Shown: positions 6,436-14,272 of the stretch, piece by piece | How the letters are laid out: the number at the start of each line of letters is the position of its first letter | Position numbering within the stretch: position 1 is the stretch's first letter | From: Comamonadaceae bacterium | GTDB taxonomy: Bacteria > Pseudomonadota > Gammaproteobacteria > Burkholderiales > Burkholderiaceae_C | DNA length: 27,462 bases | Reading direction: 5' to 3' | Assembly: GCA_947458305.1 (NCBI GenBank) | Contig: CANGZO010000006.1 | Span: forward strand, 1 to 27,462 | Notes under the pieces: model-generated | The model's input: only the letters and a program-made list of their open reading frames with translations | Told to the model about the DNA's origin: nothing | The model's database searches: none | Program-made: the position numbers and the translations under genes

Positions 6436-7655
6436 ACGTGCCCATGACCGCTCGCCCCTCTTGTTCCAGACAAAATGGCGCTGTCACCTTGATGGTGGCC
6501 GTTGGCTTGGTGATGTTGGCCAGTCTGACCAGTTTGTACAGCGCCCGCACCGTGCTGTTCGACCAACTCGCCAGCCAAAACCACGCCCGCGCCGCGCAAG
6601 CGCGTTTGGCCGCAGGCATGGCTCTGGCCCAAGCCCAAAGCACTGTCGCGGTCACGCCTTTGACCGACTGGTTGGCGGTTCAAGCGGCCTGCCCCTCAGG
6701 CGTGTCGGGTTTGGGCTGGCAATGCAGCGACATGGGCACCACGCAGCACCCAGACATGCCGGGGGTACAAAGGCAAGTCACAGCCGTGCGCGATTTGCTG
6801 ATGTCGCCGCATGTGATCACCCTGCATGCCAGCGCCAGCCAAAGCGGGCAAGGCAGCCAAGCCCACATGCGTGAGAGCCTTTTTGTCCCCGCCGTGGCAC
6901 CGGCCCCTAGCTTGGCCAGCCCAGCGGCTGTGGTCACCCAAGGCTGCATCAGTGAAGCGCTGGGAGCCCAGCTGAGGATCTGCCCCTTGGTGAGCCGAGG
7001 AGAAAGCTGCAGCGGCACAGCCAAAGCCCCGGTGGTTCAAACCCATTTTGTGGTGGACACCAATGGCAATGGCCTCATCTCCACGGCCGAAAGAAACGCC
7101 TGCTTGGCACTGCGCACGGTCAGCATGCCCGGCGGAGGCACCCGTACCGGCCCCAGCACGGCCGGAACGCGCAGCCCTTGCCAGCGCAAAGCTTGGTCCA
7201 GCGTGTTGGGCACCATTGAAGACGCGCAGTTGAAAGCTTGGTCCCAGGCTCAGGAGCGCAACGGCCTGACCGCGCAAACCTCTCCTCCTCGCTCGATTTA
7301 TTGGATCGACAGCCCTGCGGACTGGCACACCAGTGTGGGCACCCCTGAGATTCCGGCTTTGTTGGTGTTTTCAGCCCTGGCTTGCGCCCAGCGGTGTCCA
7401 CGCATCGGTGCAGCAGTGCGCATCATGGGAAGCGTATTGCTGGATTCGGGCTGCAACGACGAGAAAATGCGCGGCTGGGAAGGCGGCCGCATAGAAGGCC
7501 AACTGGTGGTTGAATCGGGCATGCCCGAGTGGCGCTCGGGCACGGTTGTGGCCACCCCACAAGGCCGAGACGCCTATATTTTGAATTGGCCCGAAGGCAT
7601 CGATGCCCGCCGAATTCAACGCATCAATGGCAGCTGGAGCGAGGGCAAGCCATGA
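6432..7655 (+). CDS. PilX-like type IV pilus minor pilin, enlarged
   Basis: 407 residues from the ATG at 6432, which overlaps the PilW-like stop (ATGA). The leader MNVPMTARPSCSRQNG is followed by AVTLMVAVGLVMLASLTSLY and then SARTVLFDQLASQNHARAAQ, the PilX N-terminal pattern, which usually lacks Glu5. PilX proteins as I know them are about 170-250 residues; this one has an added C-terminal half. D209-E220 (DTNGNGLISTAE) is a textbook 12-residue EF-hand loop with Asp, Asn, Asn, Ser and Glu at the liganding positions. The C-terminal region (about 300-407) contains several Cys and a Gly/Trp-rich segment, RGWEGGRIEGQLVVESGMPEW, that looks like beta structure. It may present a tip or adhesion domain, which is inference. 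Its stop overlaps the PilV-like start (ATGA). Confidence 0.78.
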   Translation: MNVPMTARPSCSRQNGAVTLMVAVGLVMLASLTSLYSARTVLFDQLASQNHARAAQARLAAGMALAQAQSTVAVTPLTDWLAVQAACPSGVSGLGWQCSDMGTTQHPDMPGVQRQVTAVRDLLMSPHVITLHASASQSGQGSQAHMRESLFVPAVAPAPSLASPAAVVTQGCISEALGAQLRICPLVSRGESCSGTAKAPVVQTHFVVDTNGNGLISTAERNACLALRTVSMPGGGTRTGPSTAGTRSPCQRKAWSSVLGTIEDAQLKAWSQAQERNGLTAQTSPPRSIYWIDSPADWHTSVGTPEIPALLVFSALACAQRCPRIGAAVRIMGSVLLDSGCNDEKMRGWEGGRIEGQLVVESGMPEWRSGTVVATPQGRDAYILNWPEGIDARRIQRINGSWSEGKP

Positions 7656-8092
7656 ACCCCCTGCGAAGCGCCAGGCGGTCAGCACACCAACAAGGCATGG
7701 CTTTGGTCGAGGCACTCATCGCCTCCGCCGTCTTGGCCATCGGTTTGCTGGGTGCCGCCCAACTCGCGTTCAAATCACAGCAAACGGCCACCGAAAGCCG
7801 GCAAAACGCCGTGGGCCAGATGCTCGCTCTCGAGGCCATGGATTGTCTGCAGGCTCAGGCCCATACCCCAACTGCCGCGTGTCCGGCGCAGCAGAGCATC
7901 GTGGTGCAGGGCACCCGCTACACATGGCAAATACAGACTTCGCTGCAAGGGCAGTCCACCGACCTGCTGGTGCAGGTGGCTTGGCCCAACAGACGCGTGG
8001 GTGGCGCCTCCAGCGATCATTCGGACCCACAGATCAGCTGGCGCAGCAGCGTGAGCACCTTGCCCTCTTGGGTTGGCGTATCCTCGCCCTGA
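7652..8092 (+). CDS. PilV-like type IV pilus minor pilin
   Basis: 146 residues from the ATG at 7652, overlapping the preceding stop as ATGA. The leader MNPLRSARRSAHQQG is cut to give MALVEALIASAVLAIGLLGA, the PilV pattern, with Glu at mature +5 (E20). The following AAQLAFKSQQTATESRQNAVGQ segment and the pair C58/C73 are typical of PilV proteins. The domain is short and ends SWRSSVSTLPSW. It is the last gene of the pilin run; a tandem repeat and a small hairpin follow before ribD. No PilY1 gene and no pilus motor, secretin or prepilin peptidase gene is in the window, so the assembly machinery must be encoded elsewhere. Confidence 0.83.
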   Translation: MNPLRSARRSAHQQGMALVEALIASAVLAIGLLGAAQLAFKSQQTATESRQNAVGQMLALEAMDCLQAQAHTPTAACPAQQSIVVQGTRYTWQIQTSLQGQSTDLLVQVAWPNRRVGGASSDHSDPQISWRSSVSTLPSWVGVSSP

Positions 8093-8129
8093 TGACCTTG
8101 CGCTGATGACACTGCGCTGAAGCGCTTTT
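8090..8129 (+). terminator. tandem repeat and weak intrinsic terminator after the pilin run
   Basis: Two adjacent 14-base units, TGATGACCTTGCGC (8090-8103) and TGATGACACTGCGC (8104-8117), differ at 2 positions; the first begins with the PilV-like stop codon. The second unit ends in GCGC, which pairs with GCGC at 8122-8125 around a TGAA loop, followed by TTTT. The stem is only 4-5 base pairs, so termination would be partial at best and some transcripts may continue into ribD. Confidence 0.35.
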
Positions 8130-8146
8130 CCTGATTTTTGAGCCCC

Positions 8147-9307
8147 ATGACCGTGCCTCTAACCCCAAGTCCTATCCAACCCACCCCGCCGATGCAGCAG
8201 GCGCTGGCTTTGGCCGCCCAAGCCTTGTGGCTGACCTCGCCCAATCCACGTGTCGGCTGCGTGATCACCGCCGCAGATGGCACGGTGCTGGGCCAAGGCC
8301 ACACCCAACGCGCAGGCGGTCCCCACGCCGAAATCATGGCGCTGCGCGATGCCCAAAGCCATGGTCATTCTGTCCAAGGCGCCACCGCTTGGGTCACGCT
8401 GGAGCCTTGCGCCCACCAAGGACGCACCGGGCCCTGTTGCGACGCCTTGGCCGCCGCCGGCATCGCCCGCGTGGTCATGGCCATGCGTGACCCCAACCCC
8501 CTGGTGGCGGGTCAGGGCATGGCACGACTGGCTGCAGCGGGGGTAAAGACCGAATTGCTCGATGCTCACAGCCAGACCGCTCAGCAAGCCCGCGAGTTGA
8601 ACATCGGTTTTTTCAGCCGCATGGAACGGCAATCGCCCTGGGTGCGCATGAAAGTAGCCACCTCGCTGGACGGACAAACCGCTTTGCCAAATGGCCAAAG
8701 CCAATGGATCACCGGCCCCGAAGCCCGCGCCGATGGCCACGCTTGGCGAGCGCGTGCTTGCGCTGTACTCACAGGCATTGGCACCGTGCTCGAAGACGAC
8801 CCGATGCTCAATGTGCGCGGGCTGGATGCACCGCGCCAACCCCATCTGGTGGTGGTCGACAGCCAACTGGACATGCCCCTGAACGCCAAGCTGCTGGACA
8901 CCCAAGGCTCGGGCGACCAGGCACGCCAGATCTGGATATACACCGCCATCGACCCCAACAAGCCCCTGCAGGCCGAAAAACGCGCAGCCCTTGCCGCACG
9001 CGGCGCCACCGTGATCGACATGCCCAGCCCTATGGGCAAAGTCGATTTGCGCGCCATGCTGGGCGACTTGGCTCGGCGAGAGATCAACGAACTGCATGTC
9101 GAAGCAGGACACAAACTCAACGGCTCCTTCATCCGCGAAGGACTCGTGGACGAATTTCTGCACTACATCTCCCCCCAGTTGCTCGGTCCCGGCCAAGGCC
9201 TGGCCAATCTGCCCGCCCTTTCAGCGCTGAGCGACTCGGTGAAACTGGCGTTCCACGCCGTCGACCGGATCGGGGCAGATTTGCGCTTGCTGCTGCGCAA
9301 AGCTTGA
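8147..9307 (+). CDS. ribD: bifunctional riboflavin biosynthesis deaminase/reductase
   Basis: RibD deaminates 2,5-diamino-6-ribosylamino-4(3H)-pyrimidinone 5'-phosphate and then reduces the ribosyl group with NADPH, the second and third steps of riboflavin synthesis, in the cytosol. The 386-residue length matches a full two-domain protein. The deaminase domain (about 14-150) has NPRVGCVI, the zinc/catalytic motif PHAEIMAL (H60, E62) and EPCAHQGRTGPCC (C88, C97). The reductase domain (about 155-386) has MKVATSLDGQTAL, SQWITGPEARADGHAWRA, TVLEDDPMLNVR and the late ELHVEAGHKLNGSFI segment. The ATG at 8147 was chosen; a TTG three codons earlier is possible. No ribE or ribBA gene follows, unlike many riboflavin clusters. 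Confidence 0.95.
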   Translation: MTVPLTPSPIQPTPPMQQALALAAQALWLTSPNPRVGCVITAADGTVLGQGHTQRAGGPHAEIMALRDAQSHGHSVQGATAWVTLEPCAHQGRTGPCCDALAAAGIARVVMAMRDPNPLVAGQGMARLAAAGVKTELLDAHSQTAQQARELNIGFFSRMERQSPWVRMKVATSLDGQTALPNGQSQWITGPEARADGHAWRARACAVLTGIGTVLEDDPMLNVRGLDAPRQPHLVVVDSQLDMPLNAKLLDTQGSGDQARQIWIYTAIDPNKPLQAEKRAALAARGATVIDMPSPMGKVDLRAMLGDLARREINELHVEAGHKLNGSFIREGLVDEFLHYISPQLLGPGQGLANLPALSALSDSVKLAFHAVDRIGADLRLLLRKA

Positions 9308-9332
9308 AAGACCTGAGCGAGACAGCCTGCAA

Positions 9333-9364
9333 GGGGCCCTTCCAGCCACAATGCCCCCTCTTTT
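9333..9364 (+). terminator. weak terminator-like hairpin after ribD
   Basis: GGGGC (9333-9337) can pair with GCCCC (9353-9357) across a 15-base loop, followed by CTCTTTT. The loop is long and the U-run broken, so this is a tentative call. It lies in the 72-base gap between ribD and the acyl-CoA synthetase gene. Confidence 0.22.
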
Positions 9365-9379
9365 CTGCCGGAGCCCGCA

Positions 9380-10924
9380 TTGAACCTCGCCCATCTGCTG
9401 CAACGCCATGCCCGCATGGCCCCCGAGCGCCCCGCCATTTTTCTGGGCACTCAGATGGTGACCACGCACGGGCAATGGGCCAAGCGCTGCCAGCAACTGG
9501 CCCGGCAATTTCAAGCTGCTGGCTTGCAGCCGGGCGACCGGGTGGTGCTGTTCATGCGCAACCATGTGCGCTATCTGGAGGTGATGTTTGGGGCTTGGTG
9601 GGCCGGGCTGGCGGTGGTGCCCATCAACGCCAAACTGCATGTGCGCGAAGCGCAATGGATCATCGACAACGCCCAAGCGCGCTGGGCCTTTGTGACGGCC
9701 GACACCACCAGCGACACCGGAGAACACCTCACAGGGCTCGAACGCATCGTTGACGTGGACAGCCCCGAAGCCGATGCGCTGTGGCCAGGGTCCGGCCTCA
9801 AGGAAACGCCCTTCGGTACCCCCATCACCGAACGTCAAAACGACGACCTGGCCTGGCTGTTCTACACCAGCGGCACCACTGGGCGCCCCAAGGGTGTGAT
9901 GATCACCCACCGCAACCTGATGACCATGGGGCTGACCTACTTCACCGATGTGGATGCCATCAGCCCGCGAGACTGCATCGCCTACGCTGCACCCATGTCA
10001 CACGGCGCGGGCATTTACGCCATTCCCCACCTCATGGCGGGGGCCCGGCACATGGTCCCGCCCTCTGGCGGGTTCGATCCAGCCGAACTGTTTGCGCTGG
10101 GCCAGCAGATCGGGCCGCTGTCCCTGTTTGCTGCGCCCACCATCGTCAAGCGCCTGGTGGACCATGCCGAGCAAACAGGCTTGTCTGCGCCAGCATGCGG
10201 AGAGTCTTTCAAAACCGTGGTCTATGGCGGTGCGCCCATGTACGCGGCCGACATTCAGCGGGCGCTGCGCGTGATGGGTCCGCGTTTTGTGCAGATTTAC
10301 GGCCAAGGCGAAAGCCCCATGGTGGGCACCGCCCTGTCGCGCCATCACCTGCAAGACACTCAACACCCCCGGCACCAGGAACGAGTGGCGTCTATTGGTG
10401 TGGCGCAAACACCCGTTCGGATCCGCGTCACCGACACGCAAGGCCACGACTTGCCGCTGGGCGAAATTGGCGAGGTGCTGATTCAGGGCGACAGTGTGAT
10501 GGCCGGCTACTGGCGCAACCCCGAAGCCACGGCCAAAGCCATCCAGAATGGCTGGCTGTTCACAGGTGACATGGGCTGTCTGGACGCCGACGGCTTTTTG
10601 ACCCTCAAAGACCGCAGCAAAGACCTGATCATCAGCGGCGGCTCCAACATCTACCCGCGCGAAATCGAGGAGGTGCTGCTGCACGCCCCGGGTGTGGCCG
10701 AAGTGGCCGTGGTGGGCGCGCCCGATGCCGAATGGGGCGAAGTGGTGGTGGCCTTTGTGGTGCCCAAAGCTGGGCACGCGCTCGACACGGCGGCGCTGGA
10801 TGCGCTGTGCTTGCAAGAAATCGCCCGCTTCAAACGCCCCAAACGCTACGAAATCGTGGCCAGCTTGCCCAAAAACAACTACGGCAAGGTGCTCAAGACC
10901 GAGCTGCGGCAGCGACTGGGCTGA
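9380..10924 (+). CDS. class I adenylate-forming acyl-CoA synthetase
   Basis: The 514-residue enzyme should activate a carboxylic acid with ATP to an acyl-adenylate and transfer it to CoA. The ATP loop FYTSGTTGRPKGVMITH is at 161-177, YGGAPM and YGQGESP are the A4/A5-type motifs, and GWLFTGDMG...DRSKDLIISGGSNIYPREIEEVL holds the ATP-ribose Asp and the hinge. The C-terminal PKNNYGKVLK carries the acylation lysine (K503). The substrate cannot be read from the sequence; medium- or long-chain fatty acids or aromatic acids are all possible. The start is a TTG at 9380 with GGAG 7 bases before it; the first Met is at residue 13, which would cut the conserved N-terminus. It ends 6 bases from the convergent rpiA stop, with no terminator between. 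Confidence 0.88.
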   Translation: MNLAHLLQRHARMAPERPAIFLGTQMVTTHGQWAKRCQQLARQFQAAGLQPGDRVVLFMRNHVRYLEVMFGAWWAGLAVVPINAKLHVREAQWIIDNAQARWAFVTADTTSDTGEHLTGLERIVDVDSPEADALWPGSGLKETPFGTPITERQNDDLAWLFYTSGTTGRPKGVMITHRNLMTMGLTYFTDVDAISPRDCIAYAAPMSHGAGIYAIPHLMAGARHMVPPSGGFDPAELFALGQQIGPLSLFAAPTIVKRLVDHAEQTGLSAPACGESFKTVVYGGAPMYAADIQRALRVMGPRFVQIYGQGESPMVGTALSRHHLQDTQHPRHQERVASIGVAQTPVRIRVTDTQGHDLPLGEIGEVLIQGDSVMAGYWRNPEATAKAIQNGWLFTGDMGCLDADGFLTLKDRSKDLIISGGSNIYPREIEEVLLHAPGVAEVAVVGAPDAEWGEVVVAFVVPKAGHALDTAALDALCLQEIARFKRPKRYEIVASLPKNNYGKVLKTELRQRLG

Positions 10925-10930
10925 CTCGGC

Positions 10931-11602
10931 TTAAAAACTCAGCGTCTTCACGCCTTCAGATGTGCCCAACAGGCAGACCTGCGCTTTTTGATGGGCAAAC
11001 ACCCCCACGGTGACTACGCCGGGCCACTGGCTGACTTGTGATTCAAAGGCCACCGGGTCGGTGATCTTGAGGCCCATCACGTCCACGATGTGTTGGCCGT
11101 TGTCGGTCACCAGTGGCTGACCGTCTTTCAGGCGAACCACTGCACTTGCGCCCATGGCCGCGAACTGGCGCATCACCCGGGCGGTAGCCATCGGGATCAC
11201 TTCCACCGGCAATGGAAAAGCGCCCAGCGCATCCACCAACTTGCTCTCGTCGGCGATGCAGACGAACTGCTTGCTTTGCGCCGCCACAATTTTTTCGCGT
11301 GTGAGCGCTGCGCCGCCACCCTTGACCATGTGGCCCTGGTGGTCGATTTCGTCTGCACCGTCGATGTAGACCGACAGGCTCTCGACCTCGTTGCTGTCAA
11401 ACACTGGGATGCCCAGGGCCTTCAAGCGCACGGTGGAAGCCTCGGAGCTGGACACCGCGCCCTTGATCTGGTCTTTCATGGTGGCCAGCGCGTCGATGAA
11501 TTTATTCACGGTGGAGCCGGTGCCCACGCCAACGATTTCGCCGGGCACAACGTATTTCAGGGCGGCTTGGCCCACCAGGGCTTTGAGTTCGTCTTGGGTC
11601 AT
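10931..11602 (-). CDS. rpiA: ribose-5-phosphate isomerase A
   Basis: RpiA interconverts ribose 5-phosphate and ribulose 5-phosphate in the non-oxidative pentose phosphate pathway and so supplies ribose for nucleotides. The 223-residue length is usual. Conserved parts are GVGTGST (25-31, phosphate loop), SSSEAS (51-56), DGADEID (81-87) and KGGGAALTREK (94-104), with the catalytic Glu at E103. The ATG at 11602 is the only reasonable start; no clear ribosome binding site precedes it. It is divergent from pyrD across 104 bases and converges with the acyl-CoA synthetase gene. Confidence 0.97.
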   Translation of the reverse strand: MTQDELKALVGQAALKYVVPGEIVGVGTGSTVNKFIDALATMKDQIKGAVSSSEASTVRLKALGIPVFDSNEVESLSVYIDGADEIDHQGHMVKGGGAALTREKIVAAQSKQFVCIADESKLVDALGAFPLPVEVIPMATARVMRQFAAMGASAVVRLKDGQPLVTDNGQHIVDVMGLKITDPVAFESQVSQWPGVVTVGVFAHQKAQVCLLGTSEGVKTLSF

Positions 11603-11624
11603 GAAAGGGGCTCGGTTGGAAATT

Positions 11625-11652
11625 CAAATAGGCGGTTCAGGGTTTGAGACAA
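11625..11652 (-). promoter_or_regulatory. possible promoter for rpiA
   Basis: On the minus strand TTGTCT (11652-11647) and TATTTG (11630-11625) are 16 bases apart, giving a start near 11617 and a short leader before the ATG at 11602. Both boxes are partial matches. No comparably good promoter was found for pyrD in the same gap. Confidence 0.28.
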
Positions 11653-11706
11653 TCTGGGTAACTGAGCCCCACGTCGCAGCACGCTGCACAAGACCGGAAT
11701 TATCCA

Positions 11707-12750
11707 ATGTCCCTGATCCCTTATTGCCTGACCCGCCCTGTTTTGTTCAGGATGGACCCCGAAGAGGCCCACGACCTGACCATCGAAGGACTGGCCCGCA
11801 CCCAGAACACCCCGCTCGACCGCCTTTACCGCCAGCCCTTTGTGGCGCAGCCCATCACGCTGGCGGGCCTGCATTTCCCCAACCGCGTTGGCATGGCTGC
11901 GGGTCTGGACAAAAACGCCCGCTGCATCGACGGTCTGGGCGCCATGGGTTTTGGCTTTGTCGAAGTCGGCACCGTGACGCCCAAGGCGCAACCCGGCAAC
12001 CCCAAGCCGCGCATGTTCCGCCTGCCCGAGGCGCAAGCGCTCATCAACCGCCTGGGCTTCAATAACGACGGGCTCGACGCCTTCATCGCCAACGTCAAGC
12101 GTTCCAAGTTTCGCCAGCAGGGCCGCCTGCTGGGCCTGAACATCGGCAAGAACGCCGCCACGCCCATTGAAAACGCCACCGACGACTATTTGATCGCACT
12201 GGCCGGGGTGTACCCGCATGCCGACTACGTGACGGTGAACATCTCCAGCCCCAACACCAAAAACCTGCGCGCCCTGCAAAGCGACGAAGCCCTCGACGGC
12301 CTGCTGGGTGCCCTGGTGGCGCGGCGCGAAGCGCTGGCCTCAGAACACGGCCGCCGCGTACCCATGTTCCTGAAAATCGCCCCCGATCTGGACGAAACCC
12401 AAGTGGGCGTGATCGCGGCCACGCTGCAAAAGCACGGCATGGACGGCGTGATCGCCACCAACACCACGCTGGCCCGAGATGCCGTGAGCGGCCTGCCCCA
12501 TGCCGAAGAAATGGGCGGCCTGTCCGGCTCGCCCGTGCTCGAAGGCAGCAACCGTGTGATCCGCAGTCTGCGCGCCGCCTTGGGCAAAGACTTCCCCATC
12601 ATCGGCGTGGGCGGCATCCTGAGCGGACACGATGCGATTTCAAAAATCGAAGCGGGCGCTGACCTGGTGCAGATCTACACCGGCCTCATCTACAAAGGCC
12701 CGGCGCTGGTGACGGAAGTGGCCAGTGCGCTGCAGCAGATGAAGCGCTGA
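11707..12750 (+). CDS. pyrD: dihydroorotate dehydrogenase (quinone), class 2
   Basis: PyrD oxidises dihydroorotate to orotate with FMN and passes electrons to quinone at the inner membrane, the fourth step of pyrimidine synthesis. The 347-residue protein has the class 2 N-terminal amphipathic extension (residues 1-45, with RPVLFRMDPEEAH), which docks on the membrane. The FMN barrel shows PNRVGMAAGLDKN (58-70), FVEVGTVTP (84-92), NRLGFNN (114-120) and NISSPNT (178-184), in which S181 is the catalytic base of class 2 enzymes. IATNTT and GVGGILSG (FMN phosphate) follow. The start at 11707 gives the usual family N-terminus. It converges with the GNAT gene, with a hairpin between. Confidence 0.97.
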   Translation: MSLIPYCLTRPVLFRMDPEEAHDLTIEGLARTQNTPLDRLYRQPFVAQPITLAGLHFPNRVGMAAGLDKNARCIDGLGAMGFGFVEVGTVTPKAQPGNPKPRMFRLPEAQALINRLGFNNDGLDAFIANVKRSKFRQQGRLLGLNIGKNAATPIENATDDYLIALAGVYPHADYVTVNISSPNTKNLRALQSDEALDGLLGALVARREALASEHGRRVPMFLKIAPDLDETQVGVIAATLQKHGMDGVIATNTTLARDAVSGLPHAEEMGGLSGSPVLEGSNRVIRSLRAALGKDFPIIGVGGILSGHDAISKIEAGADLVQIYTGLIYKGPALVTEVASALQQMKR

Positions 12751-12783
12751 ATAAGAAAACGGCATGCCCCACCGGTTCATGCC
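12751..12783 (-). terminator. intrinsic terminator for the thioesterase-GNAT pair
   Basis: Read on the minus strand, GGCATG (12783-12778) pairs with CATGCC (12766-12761) across an 11-base loop, followed by GTTTTCTTAT. It lies 10 bases after the GNAT stop. On the plus strand no U-run follows, so it would stop only the minus-strand transcript, though the hairpin might also protect the pyrD mRNA end. Confidence 0.55.
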
Positions 12784-12792
12784 CTTCGCGCA

Positions 12793-13254
12793 TCAGAGTT
12801 CTTTCGAATAAATGATGAAACCTGTATGGCTGGCCACTTTGTCATACAAGGCTCGGCCAGATGCATTGCCGATCTGCGTTGTCCAATAAACCCGGGAACT
12901 GCCCTCAGCGCGTGCAGCCGTATAAACGGCCTCAATGAGTTGCTGTCCAATTCGCTGGCCTCTGTGGCTGGGCGCCGTGAACAAATCCTGCAAATAGCAA
13001 ACATCATGCAGCCTGGTTGTGCTGCGGTGAAAAAGGCAGTGCACCAAGGCCACCACCGTGTGGCCATCCACAGCCACAAAGGCGTGAACCGGCTCTTCAG
13101 CACTGAAAAACCGTGCCCAAGTGGCATCGGTGATGTTCTCTGCCAATGCTGACTCGCCTTCCCGGCCATAAAAAGCGTTGTACCCATCCCAAAGTGGTCG
13201 CCATTGGGCATAGTCCTCGCGCTGAATGGGGCGGATGATGATGTCCTTGCGCAT
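12793..13254 (-). CDS. GNAT family N-acetyltransferase
   Basis: 153 residues with the fold of a GCN5-related acetyltransferase, which moves acetyl from acetyl-CoA to an amine. Motif A is LQDLFTAPSHRGQRIGQQLI (88-107), where RGQRIG (98-103) is the pyrophosphate-binding loop. The end, NASGRALYDKVASHTGFIIY, is the motif B region, with the Tyr (Y137) often used as general acid. The N-terminus IIIRPIQREDYAQW is also typical. The substrate is unknown; related annotated members act on small amines, amino acids or proteins, and nothing here decides. The start is 6 bases after the thioesterase stop, so the two genes are probably one transcript. Confidence 0.88.
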   Translation of the reverse strand: MRKDIIIRPIQREDYAQWRPLWDGYNAFYGREGESALAENITDATWARFFSAEEPVHAFVAVDGHTVVALVHCLFHRSTTRLHDVCYLQDLFTAPSHRGQRIGQQLIEAVYTAARAEGSSRVYWTTQIGNASGRALYDKVASHTGFIIYSKEL

Positions 13255-13260
13255 GCTTTT

Positions 13261-14103
13261 TCAGTCCTTGAAATACACCAACTGGTGCGTGCTGGCCAGA
13301 AGCTGACCTTCGGGGCTCCACAGCTCTCCGGTCTGGTCAAAGTAGCCGTGGCGGTAATTCAGTGCCTTGGCCACACCCAGCACATGGCGCGTGCCGACCT
13401 GCGCCAACAAAGCGCTGTCGGCGTGGAAATAGGTGGTGAGGGACACGGTGCCGATCATGGCGCGGCGGCGACGGCGGACATAAATGCGCGGGAAAAAGCT
13501 GTCGCTCAAGGCCGCCAAAGAAGCAAAGTCCAGCGCCCGCGCGGGCTCGTCACGCACCCACAGGGTTGAGCGGGAATGGGCTTGCTCTTGCTCATCAAAG
13601 GCAGCGGGGAATGCGCCTTCGACAAAGCGCATGTCGTAGCGCTGCGGCCAGGCGGGCATGCCCTTCACAGGCATGCGGCTCACGGCATCAGGTTCTGGCA
13701 CGTTGGCGGGCATCACGGCCTCCACATCCGACCAGGTCTCGCGCCGCACGGCAAACACGGCGGTGGCAGTGGCCACCACGCCTTCTGCTTGATGGGCTTC
13801 GATGATCCAGTGCTGGGTGGATCGGTTGGTGCGCACGGGCCGCGCCACAAAGCAGATATCGCCATCGGCCACCGGGGCTGCAAAGTTGACCGTGAGGGCG
13901 ACCGGCTCGCCCAGGCGATCGGCATGCAAAAGAGCAGCCTGCAACAACTGCGCAGCCGTGGTGCCCCCAAAGGGCCCCACCATGTTGGCGTAGGCCGGAT
14001 GGGTCGCGCCCGTGAACTCGTGGGGTGAGGTGGAGCGCAGGTCGATGGCTTCGTCGAGGGGGTGCATTCGGTCGCTGGATGAGTAGTGGGTGTCCCCCAT
14101 CAT
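13261..14103 (-). CDS. acyl-CoA thioesterase-like protein, TesB/double hot-dog type
   Basis: 280 residues from the ATG at 14103. The segment FTGATHPAYANMVGPFGGTTAAQLLQAALLH near the N-terminus and LTVNFAAPVADGDICFVARPVR after it form the first hot-dog domain of the thioesterase-like superfamily. The second domain includes WVRDEPARALDFASLAALSDSFFPRIY and SLTTYFHADSALL. The reaction is expected to be hydrolysis of an acyl-CoA, but the physiological substrate is unknown and some relatives are not proven enzymes. The frame is open to 14214; 14103 was chosen because upstream residues do not resemble the family. An ATG at 14067, starting MHPLDEAIDL, fits family members equally well, and TATGAT over the 14103 codon could then be a -10 box. 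The GNAT gene follows by 6 bases. Confidence 0.78.
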   Translation of the reverse strand: MMGDTHYSSSDRMHPLDEAIDLRSTSPHEFTGATHPAYANMVGPFGGTTAAQLLQAALLHADRLGEPVALTVNFAAPVADGDICFVARPVRTNRSTQHWIIEAHQAEGVVATATAVFAVRRETWSDVEAVMPANVPEPDAVSRMPVKGMPAWPQRYDMRFVEGAFPAAFDEQEQAHSRSTLWVRDEPARALDFASLAALSDSFFPRIYVRRRRRAMIGTVSLTTYFHADSALLAQVGTRHVLGVAKALNYRHGYFDQTGELWSPEGQLLASTHQLVYFKD

Positions 14104-14202
14104 AAAAGCGCGACCCGCACACGACTGTCTCGGATGATCGGCCCCACAATCCCCAAAGACCGTGCCCAAAGCTGTGGACAAGTGCAGGGACAAGCCGCCA
14201 AA

Positions 14203-14229
14203 GCCCCGCCCCACAAGGGCTGGCGGGGC
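14203..14229 (-). terminator. hairpin downstream of parC, probable terminator
   Basis: GCCCCGCC (14203-14210) and GGCGGGGC (14222-14229) form a perfect 8-bp GC stem with an 11-base loop, in the 169-base gap after parC. On the minus strand it is followed by TTTGG, a short U-run. It is the only strong hairpin in this gap. No other gene was seen between parC and the thioesterase. Confidence 0.5.
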
Positions 14230-14272
14230 GTGCTCAAAAAAGCATCAACACGGCCTGATGACTGCGCCCTGA

